Origin: an uncultured Porphyromonadaceae bacterium
GTDB lineage: Bacteria > Bacteroidota > Bacteroidia > Bacteroidales > Muribaculaceae
Assembly (NCBI GenBank): GCA_937901905.1
Contig: CALDIF010000009.1
Coordinates: 1 to 64,000 of the forward strand
DNA length: 64,000 bases
Direction: 5' to 3'
Within the stretch, counting starts at the first letter, position 1. Each line of letters opens with the position of its first letter. The notes beneath the pieces were generated by a model. The model did not search any database. It was not told where the DNA came from and saw only the letters and a list, made by a program, of their open reading frames with translations. A program made the translations under genes and the position numbers. Below, one piece after another: positions 16,594-25,159 of this stretch.

Positions 16594-18003
16594 ATGCTAT
16601 TTGATAAGAAAATATATCAGGAAAGACGCGAGCGTCTGCGCCGTCTCGTGGGTGAGAGCGGTATTGTTTTGCTGCCGGGTAACATTTGTTCACCATGTAA
16701 TTTCCCCGCCAACGGGTTCTATCCCATGCGCCAGGACTCCACGTTCCTCTATTACTACGGACTTCACCGCGAGGGATTAGTGGGAGTGATAGACCTTGAT
16801 ACCGGCGAGGAAACACTCTATGGTGACGATGTTGACATTGAAGACATCGTGTGGCTTGGCGATGTGGAGAGTGTTGCAACGCTTGCCGCCTCAACGGGCG
16901 TTAATGTTTCCAAACCGCTCGGCGAATTGCAGGCACAGTTGGAGCAGGCTCGTCGTGCCGGTAGGCGCGTACACTTTCTGCCCCCCTATCGCTATGACAC
17001 CAAACTGATGCTCATGGATTTGTTGGGACTGCACCCCGGCGAGCCACAAGAGGAGGCGGTGTCGATGCCGTTGCGCATGGCAGTGATTGCGATGCGCAGC
17101 GTGAAGAGCGACGGTGAGGTGGCTGAACTGCAACGTGCCGCTCACATCGGATATTTGATGCACATCACCAACATGAAGTTGGCACGCCCCGGTGTCATCG
17201 AGCGCACTATAGCCGGCACCATTGACGGTATCTCTTACGCTCACGGCTCAATGCCGAGTTTCCCGACGATATATACCCAGCATGGCGAGATTATGCACGG
17301 CATGCCCACGACAGAGCCCCTGTGCGACGGCAGGCTGCTGCTGTGTGACTGCGGAGCCGAATCGCTGGAGCAATATTGCAGCGACAACACGCGCACTATA
17401 CCCGTGAACGGTCGTTACACCGCACGTCAGCGCGACATTTACGACATCGTTGTCGAGGCGCACGACCACACCCTCACGGTCGCTCGTCCGGGCATCAAGT
17501 GGCGCGACGTTCACTTGAGCGTGTGTCGCATCATTGCCGCGCGACTCAAGGAGTTGGGACTGATGCGTGGTGATGTCGATGAGGCGGTTGCAGCCGGTGC
17601 TCATGCGTTGTTCTTCCCTCACGGGTTGGGTCACATGATGGGGCTTGACGTGCACGACATGGAAGGCTTGGGACAGCGTTACCTCGGTTTTGACGATGAG
17701 GTGCAACCGTCCGACCAATTCGGTCTTGGCTCCCTGCGACTGGGCAGACGCTTGCAAGAGGGATTTGTCGTGACCGACGAGCCGGGCATATACTTCATTC
17801 CGGCATTGATTGACGATTGGCGTTCGCGTCGCCACTGTGAGCAGTGGCTCAACTACGACCTGATCGAGACCTATAAGGACTTCGGCGGAATTCGCATCGA
17901 AGATGACCTGTTGATCACTGCCGACGGTTGCCGTTACGTCAGTGACGAGCGAATTCCTTACTATGCCGCCGATGTTGAGGCTTTTATTGCCGCTAACCGA
18001 TGA
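16594..18003 (+). CDS. Xaa-Pro aminopeptidase (aminopeptidase P, M24 family)
   Basis: A 469-residue cytosolic metallopeptidase that removes N-terminal residues preceding proline. Residues 1-140 are the aminopeptidase P N-terminal domain (QERRERLRRLVGESGIVLLP, then QDSTFLYYYG). The pita-bread catalytic domain carries the five metal ligands: Asp in LLLCDCGAES, Asp in CSDNTRTIP, His in FFPHGLGHMMGLDVHD, Glu in VVTDEPGIYFIP and Glu in GGIRIEDDLLI. The usual DAGAE is DCGAE here, a mild change next to the first ligand. The following gene, frr, begins 28 bp after the stop and may be co-transcribed. Confidence 0.95.
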   Translation: MLFDKKIYQERRERLRRLVGESGIVLLPGNICSPCNFPANGFYPMRQDSTFLYYYGLHREGLVGVIDLDTGEETLYGDDVDIEDIVWLGDVESVATLAASTGVNVSKPLGELQAQLEQARRAGRRVHFLPPYRYDTKLMLMDLLGLHPGEPQEEAVSMPLRMAVIAMRSVKSDGEVAELQRAAHIGYLMHITNMKLARPGVIERTIAGTIDGISYAHGSMPSFPTIYTQHGEIMHGMPTTEPLCDGRLLLCDCGAESLEQYCSDNTRTIPVNGRYTARQRDIYDIVVEAHDHTLTVARPGIKWRDVHLSVCRIIAARLKELGLMRGDVDEAVAAGAHALFFPHGLGHMMGLDVHDMEGLGQRYLGFDDEVQPSDQFGLGSLRLGRRLQEGFVVTDEPGIYFIPALIDDWRSRRHCEQWLNYDLIETYKDFGGIRIEDDLLITADGCRYVSDERIPYYAADVEAFIAANR

Positions 18004-18031
18004 ATTAATTACCGACAAAATAACAACTACT

Positions 18032-18592
18032 ATGACTGAACTGAAAGAATTTTTAGATGCGGCTCGTGACCGCATGGAAGAGGCTGTGATGTATCTTGAC
18101 GATGCACTCGCCCATATCCGCGCCGGCAAGGCGAATGTGAAATTGTTGGACTCTATCCGTGTCGAATACTACGGCAGCAAGGTGGCTATCTCCAATGTCG
18201 CCAATGTAAGTACGCCCGACCAACGCACCATCGCAATCATGCCGTGGGAGCGCAACATGATTAGAGTTATCGAGAAAGCGATTATCGACAGCAACATCGG
18301 TATCATGCCCGAGAACAACGGTGAGGTGATACGTCTGAATATTCCGCCACTCACCGAGGATCGTCGCAAGCAGTTGGTGCGCGACAGCAAGGCGGAGGCC
18401 GAGAAAGCGCGTGTGAGTATACGCAATGCCCGTCGTGAGTGCATCGACGGTCTCAAAAAGGCTACCAAGGCGGGCATGAGTGAGGATATTGCCAAGGACG
18501 GCGAGGAACAAGTGCAAAAACTTCATGACAAGTACATGAAGAAGATTGACGAGGTGTTCGCCGCCAAGGAGAAGGAAATTCTTACCGTGTAA
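18032..18592 (+). CDS. frr: Ribosome recycling factor
   Basis: 186 residues from the ATG at 18032 (MTELKEFLDAARDRMEEAVM), the standard family length; the longer open frame from 17942 overlaps the upstream gene and lacks family similarity. The protein splits post-termination ribosomes with EF-G. Family signatures present are RAGKANVKLLDSIRVEYYGS, the PDQRTIAIMPWERNMI segment, and the C-terminal three-helix bundle with R-NARRECIDGLKKATK. It is placed between an M24 peptidase and a Sel1 protein gene, which starts 14 bp after its stop. Confidence 0.97.
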   Translation: MTELKEFLDAARDRMEEAVMYLDDALAHIRAGKANVKLLDSIRVEYYGSKVAISNVANVSTPDQRTIAIMPWERNMIRVIEKAIIDSNIGIMPENNGEVIRLNIPPLTEDRRKQLVRDSKAEAEKARVSIRNARRECIDGLKKATKAGMSEDIAKDGEEQVQKLHDKYMKKIDEVFAAKEKEILTV

Positions 18593-18606
18593 CCGCAGTC
18601 GGCTCG

Positions 18607-19737
18607 ATGAAGAAGTTTTTCAGTTGCTTGTCGGCTATACTGGTGTGTATGTCGGCTCTCGCTCAAGATGCGGTGAGCGGTGACGGCGATGCCGCCGACA
18701 TGTCGCTCGAGGATGCCGCCGCTGCCGGTGATGCCGTGGCTCAATATAACCTCGGTTATCAATATTACAGCGACGGTGATGCTGCCGAGGCTGTGCGTTG
18801 GTGGACGCTTGCCGGCGAGCAGGGATTGGACGCTGCACAATCGTTGCTCGGACAGTGCTATGCTGCCGGCATCGGTGTGAAGACCGACCTCGCCCAAGCC
18901 GCGCGTTGGTACGACCTCGCTGCCGCACAAGGCGACCCCGTAGCCCAATATCGTTTGGGCGAGATGTGTGAGAAGGGTAACGGTGTAGAACGTGACATCG
19001 CTCGTGCTGTCACCCTCTATAAAGCCTCGGCTGAGCAAGAGTGTGCCGGTGGTCTCAACAACCTCGGTCGGTGTTGCCAACACGGACTCGGCGTGGAGCG
19101 TGATCTCAAGCGAGCCGTGGAGTTATACTCTGCCGCAGCCGAGCAGGGACTTGCGGCAGCACAATTTAATTTGGGTGTGTGCTACGAGAACGGCATCGGG
19201 GTCGAAGCCGATGCAAAACAGGCCGCTCATTTCTATCACGAGGCGGCAGTGCAGGATCATGAGTTGGCACAGTATAACCTCGGCAGTTGCTATCAAGACG
19301 GAGTCGGGGTTGACAAGGACATGGCACAAGCCGCCTACTGGTACGAGCGCGCCGCCAAGCAAGGCGAGCCCTCGGCACAGCGAGCCTATGCCTATTGCCT
19401 GATGCACGGCGAGGGCGTTGCTCAAGATCGCGAAATGGCAGTGCTGTGGTATCAAGAGGCAGCCAAGCAGGGCGACCTGCCGGCAATGTTCAACCTCGGC
19501 GTGTGTTACGATGAGGGTTTGGGCGTGACTGTCGATCCGGCTATTGCGGTGCAGTGGTACACACGCGCTGCCGAGGCCGGTGATGCGGCGGCACAATACA
19601 ATCTTGCTTGGTGCTACGACAACGGTCGTGGCGTGAAACGTGATTTCCACGCCGCCCTCACGTGGTACCAACTGGCTGCTCGCAACGGCAATGAAAAGGC
19701 ACAATCGTGGCTGCAACGTAACGGATATTCGTGGTGA
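18607..19737 (+). CDS. Exported Sel1-like repeat protein
   Basis: 376 residues with a signal peptide (MKKFFSCLSAILVCMSALAQ) and about nine Sel1-type helical repeats of 36 residues covering nearly all of the mature protein. A typical unit is AAAQFNLGVCYENGIGV followed by D-KQAA-FY-EAA. Sel1 solenoids are scaffolds for protein-protein contacts, here in the periplasm. One unit (PSAQRAYAYCLMHGEGV) lacks the usual LG pair. It begins 14 bp after frr on the same strand; whether it is co-transcribed for functional reasons is unknown. The partner cannot be inferred. Confidence 0.9.
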   Translation: MKKFFSCLSAILVCMSALAQDAVSGDGDAADMSLEDAAAAGDAVAQYNLGYQYYSDGDAAEAVRWWTLAGEQGLDAAQSLLGQCYAAGIGVKTDLAQAARWYDLAAAQGDPVAQYRLGEMCEKGNGVERDIARAVTLYKASAEQECAGGLNNLGRCCQHGLGVERDLKRAVELYSAAAEQGLAAAQFNLGVCYENGIGVEADAKQAAHFYHEAAVQDHELAQYNLGSCYQDGVGVDKDMAQAAYWYERAAKQGEPSAQRAYAYCLMHGEGVAQDREMAVLWYQEAAKQGDLPAMFNLGVCYDEGLGVTVDPAIAVQWYTRAAEAGDAAAQYNLAWCYDNGRGVKRDFHAALTWYQLAARNGNEKAQSWLQRNGYSW

Positions 19738-19821
19738 ATCAGCCGTTATCGCTTGCTTAAGTTGTGTTCAACATCTTTTTTAGGGTACGGTGTTTAACTG
19801 TCTTTTGTACACATAGTGGTA

Positions 19822-21069
19822 ATGAGATTTTTTAATCGTTTATGTTGTGTTGTTGTGATGTCGGTGTTGTGGGCAACAATGGCGACGGCATCAATGCCGG
19901 CTTTGACACCGATGATGGCAGCGTGCGAGACGCTTGACCCCACAACGGGAGTCTTCACCGGTGCTCAACAACCCGACTTGTATATCGACTTGTTGAGGGG
20001 ACAACGGGTGGCGTTGTTCAGCAATCAAACCGGCATTGTGGGCTACGACCGTGGCACGCCGGTGCACACGCTCGACTTGATGTTGCACTGTGGCTTGAAT
20101 GTGGTGACCATCTTTTCGCCCGAACACGGTTTTCGTGGCACTGCCGATGCCGGAGAGCATGTGGGTAGCAGTGTGGATGAACCCACCGGAATTCCTATCG
20201 CCTCGCTCTACGACGGCAAGCGTTCGGGACCCTCGCCCGAGACAATGTCGCTCTTTGATGTGCTCGTCGTTGACATTCAAGATGTGGGACTGCGCTACTA
20301 CACCTATTATGTGACAATGATTAACCTGATGGAGGCATGTGCCGCGAGTGACAAGGCTGTGGTTGTGCTTGATCGACCCAATCCCAACGGCATGACGGTT
20401 GACGGTCCCATCTTGGATATGCGACTGCGGTCGGGTGTCGGTCGCTTGCCTATACCCATTGTCTACGGTATGACTATGGGCGAATTGGCATTGATGGCTA
20501 ACGGTGAGGGCTGGCTCAAGGACAACCTGCACGTTGATAAACTCACTGTAATTCCTTGCAAGGGCTACACCCATGCCACACGCTATCGCCTACCCGTTGC
20601 TCCCTCGCCCAACTTGCCCAACATGACCTCGATTTACCTCTATCCCAGTCTATGTTACTTCGAGGGAACCGCCGTCAGTCTCGGTCGTGGCACCGATAAA
20701 CCGTTTCAAGTGTACGGACACCCCGACATGACAGGATATTCCTTCAGTTTCACGCCTCGCAGTGTTGCCGGTGCCAAGAACCCTCCGCAATTGGATAATT
20801 TGTGTCACGGCGAGGACCTGAGCGGTATCAGCGATGACGAGGCTATCGCGATGGGGGTCAACCTCGAGTACGTCATCAATGCCTACCGCAACCTGGGTAC
20901 GGGAAAGCAGTTTTTTACCAAGTTCTTCGACTTGTTGACGGGCGACCGCAGTGTGCGTCTCATGATAATGGCAGGTATGAGTGCTGACGAGATTAAAGCG
21001 AGTTGGGCTGATGATGTTGCCGATTTTCGCCGTCAACGCGCTCCCTACCTTCTTTATCCGGAGCAGTAA
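19822..21069 (+). CDS. namZ: DUF1343 exo-beta-N-acetylmuramidase (NamZ type)
   Basis: About 415 residues from the ATG at 19822, the second ATG/GTG-type start and the one giving a normal signal peptide (MRFFNRLCCVVVMSVLWATM). It matches the DUF1343/GH171 family: VALFSNQTGIVG, VTIFSPEHGFRG with the conserved Glu, VVDIQDVGLRYYTY, VVLDRPNPNG and EGTAVSLGRGTDKPFQVYG. NamZ enzymes release MurNAc from the non-reducing end of peptidoglycan fragments. The neighbouring symporter and WYL regulator support a salvage role. It would act in the periplasm. A long perfect palindrome starts at its stop codon. Confidence 0.9.
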   Translation: MRFFNRLCCVVVMSVLWATMATASMPALTPMMAACETLDPTTGVFTGAQQPDLYIDLLRGQRVALFSNQTGIVGYDRGTPVHTLDLMLHCGLNVVTIFSPEHGFRGTADAGEHVGSSVDEPTGIPIASLYDGKRSGPSPETMSLFDVLVVDIQDVGLRYYTYYVTMINLMEACAASDKAVVVLDRPNPNGMTVDGPILDMRLRSGVGRLPIPIVYGMTMGELALMANGEGWLKDNLHVDKLTVIPCKGYTHATRYRLPVAPSPNLPNMTSIYLYPSLCYFEGTAVSLGRGTDKPFQVYGHPDMTGYSFSFTPRSVAGAKNPPQLDNLCHGEDLSGISDDEAIAMGVNLEYVINAYRNLGTGKQFFTKFFDLLTGDRSVRLMIMAGMSADEIKASWADDVADFRRQRAPYLLYPEQ

Positions 21070-21114
21070 ACTTTCAAGTTCCTGATGTTCGAGAACATCA
21101 GGAACTTGAAAGTT
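21069..21114. terminator. 22-bp perfect palindrome at the 3' end of the namZ gene
   Basis: Arms 21069-21090 and 21093-21114 (beginning AACTTTCAAGTTCCTGATG) are perfect inverted copies, giving a stem of about 21 bp closed by a CGAG loop. The left arm overlaps the TAA. There is no T run, so it could terminate or, if read through, stabilise the upstream transcript before the symporter gene. Confidence 0.6.
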
Positions 21115-21219
21115 AGAGATTAGGAGTGTTTCCCTACTCAATTCTCTCTTCTCCTACAATCTTTATGAAGTACGGGCAAGGTACTTGAGAAACCTGAACC
21201 TTTTAACAAACCACCCTAC

Positions 21220-22671
21220 ATGACTACTCCTATTATTGTATTACTGACTATTGCGGGTTATTTTGCTCTCTTATTCTTAATATCGTGGTTCGCTTCGCGT
21301 GGCAGTGACGACCGCACTGCTCTCACCGGCGGTCGTGAAGCCCCATGGTTTATTGTTGCCATTGCGATGATAGGCGCACCTATTTCGGGTGTGACATTTG
21401 TCAGCGTTCCGGGGCAAGTGGCAGTCAAGGCTTACAGTTACATGCAAATGGTATTGGGCTTTGCTGTAGGTTACTTTGTGATAGCCTACGTGTTGATGCC
21501 TCTTTTTTTCAAGCGAAACCTCGTGTCTATCTACGGATATTTGGAGCAGCGCTTCGGCAGCGGAACTCACCACACGGGTGCATGGTTCTTCTTCGTGAGC
21601 AAGATGTTGGGAGCCGCGGTACGCTTCTATGTAGTGTGTGTTACTCTCCAGTTGCTCGTTTTCGCCCCATTGCACATTCCGTTTGTCGTCAATGTCATTG
21701 TAACGATAGCATTGATATTCCTTTACACCTTGCAGGGAGGAGTAAAGACGGTGATATGGACCGACACGTTAAAGTCGTTCTGCCTCATCATGAGTGTGGT
21801 GCTTTGCATTTGGTTTATTGCCCGTGGCTTGGGTTACGGCATCGTTGACTTGTGTGGAGCCGTTGCCGCCGATGACTCGTCACGGATTTTCTTCTTTGAC
21901 AATCCGCGTGAAGGAACTTATTTTTGGAAGCAATTTGTCGCCGGCATTTTTATGGTCATTGCAACTACCGGACTTGACCAAGACTTGATGCAGCGCACTC
22001 TCGCGAGCAAGAACGTGGGCGAGTCGAAAAAAGGGTTGATTGTGAGTGGTATCGTACAGGTGTTTGTCGTGGGGCTGTTCCTCGTGTTGGGTACGTTGTT
22101 GGTGTTGTACAGCCGTCAGGCGGGTCTCGCGGTGTCCGACAAGACCGACGAGTTGTTCGGTGCGGTGGCTTTCAGCGGCGGCGCAGTGCCCGTGGCAGTG
22201 GGCGTGCTGTTTATCTTGGGACTCGTCAGTGCTGCCTATTCGGCGGCAGGCTCGGCGTTAACTGCGTTAACGACCTCGTTCACCGTCGACATTCTCGGTA
22301 GTGACAAGTGGAACGACGATGCGCGCTTGGCACGTACACGGCGTTTGGTTCACGTGGCTATGGCAGCGTGTATGGGTGCGGTTATAATAGTGTTCTACGC
22401 CATCAGCAACAGCGATGCCATCAGTGCGGTGTACTCCATTGCCGGTTACACCTATGGTCCTATCTTGGGTCTGTTCGCTTTCGGCATGTTCACGAGCACT
22501 GCGGTGCGCGACCGTTGGGTGCCTGTTGTGTGCCTTGCCGCCCCGGTTGTGAGTTATGCAATACAATGGTGGCTCAAGTCGAGTTTTGACTATACAATCG
22601 GATTTGAATTGTTGTTGCTCAATGCCGTATTGACCATGTTGGGGCTCGCACTATTGCGTCGCCGCGATTGA
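21220..22671 (+). CDS. Sodium:solute symporter (SSS family)
   Basis: A 483-residue inner-membrane protein with about 12-13 hydrophobic helices, the normal SSS length. Family features are the N-terminal FASRGSDDRTALTGGREAPW, the substrate/sodium region GAPISGVTFVSVPGQV, and ATTGLDQDLMQRTLASKN, a hallmark of the central helices. Located between a muramidase of the NamZ type and a WYL regulator, it is a candidate for uptake of MurNAc or a related amino sugar. That substrate is inferred from position only; sialic acid, sugars or amino acids are also typical for the family. Confidence 0.92.
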   Translation: MTTPIIVLLTIAGYFALLFLISWFASRGSDDRTALTGGREAPWFIVAIAMIGAPISGVTFVSVPGQVAVKAYSYMQMVLGFAVGYFVIAYVLMPLFFKRNLVSIYGYLEQRFGSGTHHTGAWFFFVSKMLGAAVRFYVVCVTLQLLVFAPLHIPFVVNVIVTIALIFLYTLQGGVKTVIWTDTLKSFCLIMSVVLCIWFIARGLGYGIVDLCGAVAADDSSRIFFFDNPREGTYFWKQFVAGIFMVIATTGLDQDLMQRTLASKNVGESKKGLIVSGIVQVFVVGLFLVLGTLLVLYSRQAGLAVSDKTDELFGAVAFSGGAVPVAVGVLFILGLVSAAYSAAGSALTALTTSFTVDILGSDKWNDDARLARTRRLVHVAMAACMGAVIIVFYAISNSDAISAVYSIAGYTYGPILGLFAFGMFTSTAVRDRWVPVVCLAAPVVSYAIQWWLKSSFDYTIGFELLLLNAVLTMLGLALLRRRD

Positions 22672-22690
22672 TAACGATTACAACACTGCG

Positions 22691-23590
22691 ATGATTAGCA
22701 ACAGTGTCAATAAATACGTGTGGCTCATCGATACCTTGAGGCGTTACGGACACTTGACGTTGGAACGCGTCAGTGAGTTGTGGCAGCACTCTCCACTCGG
22801 CGACGGAAAACCGTTATCACGCCGCACTTTCTTCGTGTGGCGTAGCGCAGTGGAAGAGATGTTCGATGTCGAGATTGTCTGCGACCGCGCTACGCGGGAG
22901 TACAGGCTTAACCGCACGACCGGTGGCGATGATGCCATGCGTTTGCACACATGGCTTGCCGACTCGATGTCACTCAGTGGCATGCTTTCAGATGCTGCCG
23001 AGGTTGCCGACCGCATCGTGACCGAGCCGGTGCCCAGTGCTCGAGAACACCTGCCTGTCGTGCTCAATGCGATGAAGCAGTCACGGTGTTTGGAGTTCTC
23101 TTACCGCAGTTATACTCGCAGTGTCGGCTCATCGGGTGTCCTCGTGGAACCGTATTTTGTCAAGATTTTCAAGCAAAAATGGTATGTTATCGGCATGAAT
23201 GTTGCCGATGCACGCATCAAAACCTATGCCCTCGACCGCATGAGCGACTTGTTAATCACTCCCAATGAGTTCGTTATGCCCGAGGGTATTAACCCTACTG
23301 AGTTTTTTAAGGATTACTTCGGCATTACCACAAGTCATAGCAATCCACGCGAAATCATTCTCCGTGTGGAACCCACTCAGGCTAAATACCTCCGCGCACT
23401 GCCCTTGCATCACAGCCAGCAAGAGCAAGTGCAAGATGAGTGTAGCATCTTTCGTTATCGCATGTGTATCACCTACGACCTGCGAGAGCAACTGCTCAGT
23501 TATGGCTCAAACGTTGAAGTGATTGCACCGTTGGAATTGCGCACCATGATGCGCTCTGACCTTGAAAAAGCACTCTCGCTCTACAAATAG
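22691..23590 (+). CDS. WYL-domain transcriptional regulator
   Basis: 299 residues. The first ~75 residues form a winged helix-turn-helix (RYGHLTLERVSELWQHS, then LSRRTFFVWRSAVEEMF). The WYL ligand-sensing domain lies around 125-205, with QKWYVIGMNVADARIKTYAL and the segment DRMSDL. A C-terminal WCX-like extension follows (REIILRVEPTQAKYLRALP). WYL proteins bind nucleotides or other small ligands and regulate adjacent operons. It starts 19 bp after the symporter gene and probably belongs to the same transcript, so it may control the muramidase/symporter group. Confidence 0.88.
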   Translation: MISNSVNKYVWLIDTLRRYGHLTLERVSELWQHSPLGDGKPLSRRTFFVWRSAVEEMFDVEIVCDRATREYRLNRTTGGDDAMRLHTWLADSMSLSGMLSDAAEVADRIVTEPVPSAREHLPVVLNAMKQSRCLEFSYRSYTRSVGSSGVLVEPYFVKIFKQKWYVIGMNVADARIKTYALDRMSDLLITPNEFVMPEGINPTEFFKDYFGITTSHSNPREIILRVEPTQAKYLRALPLHHSQQEQVQDECSIFRYRMCITYDLREQLLSYGSNVEVIAPLELRTMMRSDLEKALSLYK

Positions 23591-23810
23591 TAGTTCAAAT
23601 TACTTTGAAGAGAATTAGGCTTTTATTATCAGCAACAATGGGTCTTATCCTATTGAGGCGGCATTGAGCGATAACCACGCTCAGTTATGACGCTACGGCG
23701 GTGTCCGACTCGGTGTATACACAACATGACGAAACTAACGATAGTGTCAACCGTAACTGTCGTGATTTCGGATAAAAATATTTAGGACAATATTGAGATT
23801 TGAAGAGAAG
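23591..23810. other. Intergenic stretch with no gene seen
   Basis: Both strands are broken by stops and show no recognisable coding sequence, tRNA or hairpin terminator. It separates the convergent regulator gene and the queA-side remnant. Confidence 0.5.
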
Positions 23811-24038
23811 TTATGAGTAGATGTAGTTACCGCAGTAGTCGCGTATGCCTGTCACGACCTCGGGGTGTGGGGGATTGGACACACCCTCGCCGATGGCATT
23901 GATTTCGTATACGGTTGCGCCGGAGTGAACATTGTTGAGCAGTCCGATAATTGGTCCCACAATGGGACCAATCAAGGCGTCCACAGGTTCGTCAAAGATA
24001 GTCAGTGGCGAGTAGTCCTGCCCGAAATAGAGTTCAGT
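23811..24038 (-). pseudogene. Coding-like remnant downstream of queA, without a start codon
   Basis: A 75-codon open frame ends in TAA at 23813 and begins directly after an in-frame TAG that overlaps the end of queA. The translation looks like real protein: ELYFGQDYSPLTIFDEPV, then GPIVGPIIGLLNNV, and a C-terminus EVVTGIRDYCGNYIYS. There is no ATG in it; only GTG or TTG codons could start a shorter product. Related genomes carry folK after queA, but this is not FolK. I take it as the C-terminal remnant of a larger gene fused or deleted against queA. A 10-bp perfect hairpin (23950-23972) lies inside it. A plus-strand frame over the same bases is likely its shadow. Confidence 0.4.
23950..23972 (-). 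terminator. Perfect 10-bp hairpin downstream of queA
   Basis: ATTGGTCCCA and TGGGACCAAT flank a 3-nt loop (CAA). It may end the uppP-truB-queA transcript even though it lies within the coding-like remnant. No strong T run follows on the minus strand. Confidence 0.35.
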
Positions 24039-25086
24039 CTACAATGAGAAGGGCGTCGCCGTAAGCACCGAAACGATAGCGGTGGTTAATAGCCTCTTGA
24101 TAGGCACGCATGGTGTGTTCGTATCCGCCAAATGCTGCTGTAGCCATAAGCATGATTGATTGTGACATGTGGAATGTGGTCACCAATGCGCTTGCTGTTG
24201 TCACCTCATAGGGTGGGAACAGGAATTTATTGGTCCACCCCTCGTAGGACTTCACACACCCGTTCATGCCGACCGCGCTCTCCATGGCGCGCAACACACT
24301 CGTGCCGACCGCACAGATTTTGTGCCCGGCAATGTGACTGCGGTTGATGCTCTCGGCGGCGGCATCGGTGATTTCCATCTGTTCGCTGTCCATGCGGTGC
24401 TTGGTGAGATCTTCCACTTCAATCTCGCGGAACGAACCCAACCCGATGTGCATCGTGACGCATTCAGTTTCTATATCGCGAATTTCCATGCGGCGTAGCA
24501 TCTCACGGCTGAATAGCGCACCCGCTGCGGGTGCCACCACGGCACCCTCGTTGGTGGCAAATAGTGTTTGATATCGTTCGGCATCGGCAGGCTCACTGTC
24601 GCGTTTGATATAGGGTGGCAGCGGTGTTGTGCCGAGGGCGAACAAGTTGCGCTTGAACTCGTCGTGGGGACCGTCGTAGAGGAAACGTAATGTGCGACCG
24701 CGACTTGTCGTGTTATCAATAACCTCGGCAACCATCGAGTCGTCAAGACCGAAGTATAACTTGTTGCCGATGCGTATCTTGCGAGCAGGATCAACAAGCA
24801 CGTCCCACAACTTGTTTTCCTCGTTTAACTCGCGCAGCAAAAACACCTCAATGCGTGCACCTGTTTTCTCCTTGTTGCCGTACAACTTGGCGGGGAACAC
24901 GAGCGTGTCGTTGAACACGAATTTGTCGCCACTGTCGAAGTAGGTTAACAAATCCTTGAACTCGCGGTGCTCTATCTCGCCGGTGGTGCGATGCAGCACC
25001 ATCATTTTTACATCATCGCGGTGGGGAAGAGGGTGCTCGGCGATGAGTTCCTCGGGCATACCGGTTTGGAATTCTGACAATTTCAT
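24034..25086 (-). CDS. queA: S-adenosylmethionine:tRNA ribosyltransferase-isomerase
   Basis: 350 residues, normal length, beginning MKLSEFQTGMPEELIAEHPL at an ATG. The enzyme transfers and isomerises the ribosyl part of SAM to preQ1-tRNA, making epoxyqueuosine in tRNA wobble positions. Signatures are FNDTLVFPAKLYGNKEKTGA, PLPPYIKR, YQTLFATNEGAVVAPAAG and THIGLG-like VTMHIGLGSFREIEVEDL. It is the last intact gene of a DUF3098-uppP-truB-queA run on this strand. No other queuosine gene is present in the window. Confidence 0.96.
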   Translation of the reverse strand: MKLSEFQTGMPEELIAEHPLPHRDDVKMMVLHRTTGEIEHREFKDLLTYFDSGDKFVFNDTLVFPAKLYGNKEKTGARIEVFLLRELNEENKLWDVLVDPARKIRIGNKLYFGLDDSMVAEVIDNTTSRGRTLRFLYDGPHDEFKRNLFALGTTPLPPYIKRDSEPADAERYQTLFATNEGAVVAPAAGALFSREMLRRMEIRDIETECVTMHIGLGSFREIEVEDLTKHRMDSEQMEITDAAAESINRSHIAGHKICAVGTSVLRAMESAVGMNGCVKSYEGWTNKFLFPPYEVTTASALVTTFHMSQSIMLMATAAFGGYEHTMRAYQEAINHRYRFGAYGDALLIVD

Positions 25087-25159
25087 TATATGACTGTATT
25101 TCTTTGTTTCGGTATATAAAATGCGTTGTTGATTGTTTTTGCATCAATGTCGTGACCGA

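Noticed and set aside
23811..24047. folK or a plus-strand 60-codon gene after queA
   Set aside because: The translation has no FolK motif on either strand, and the plus-strand frame is the shadow of the minus-strand remnant.
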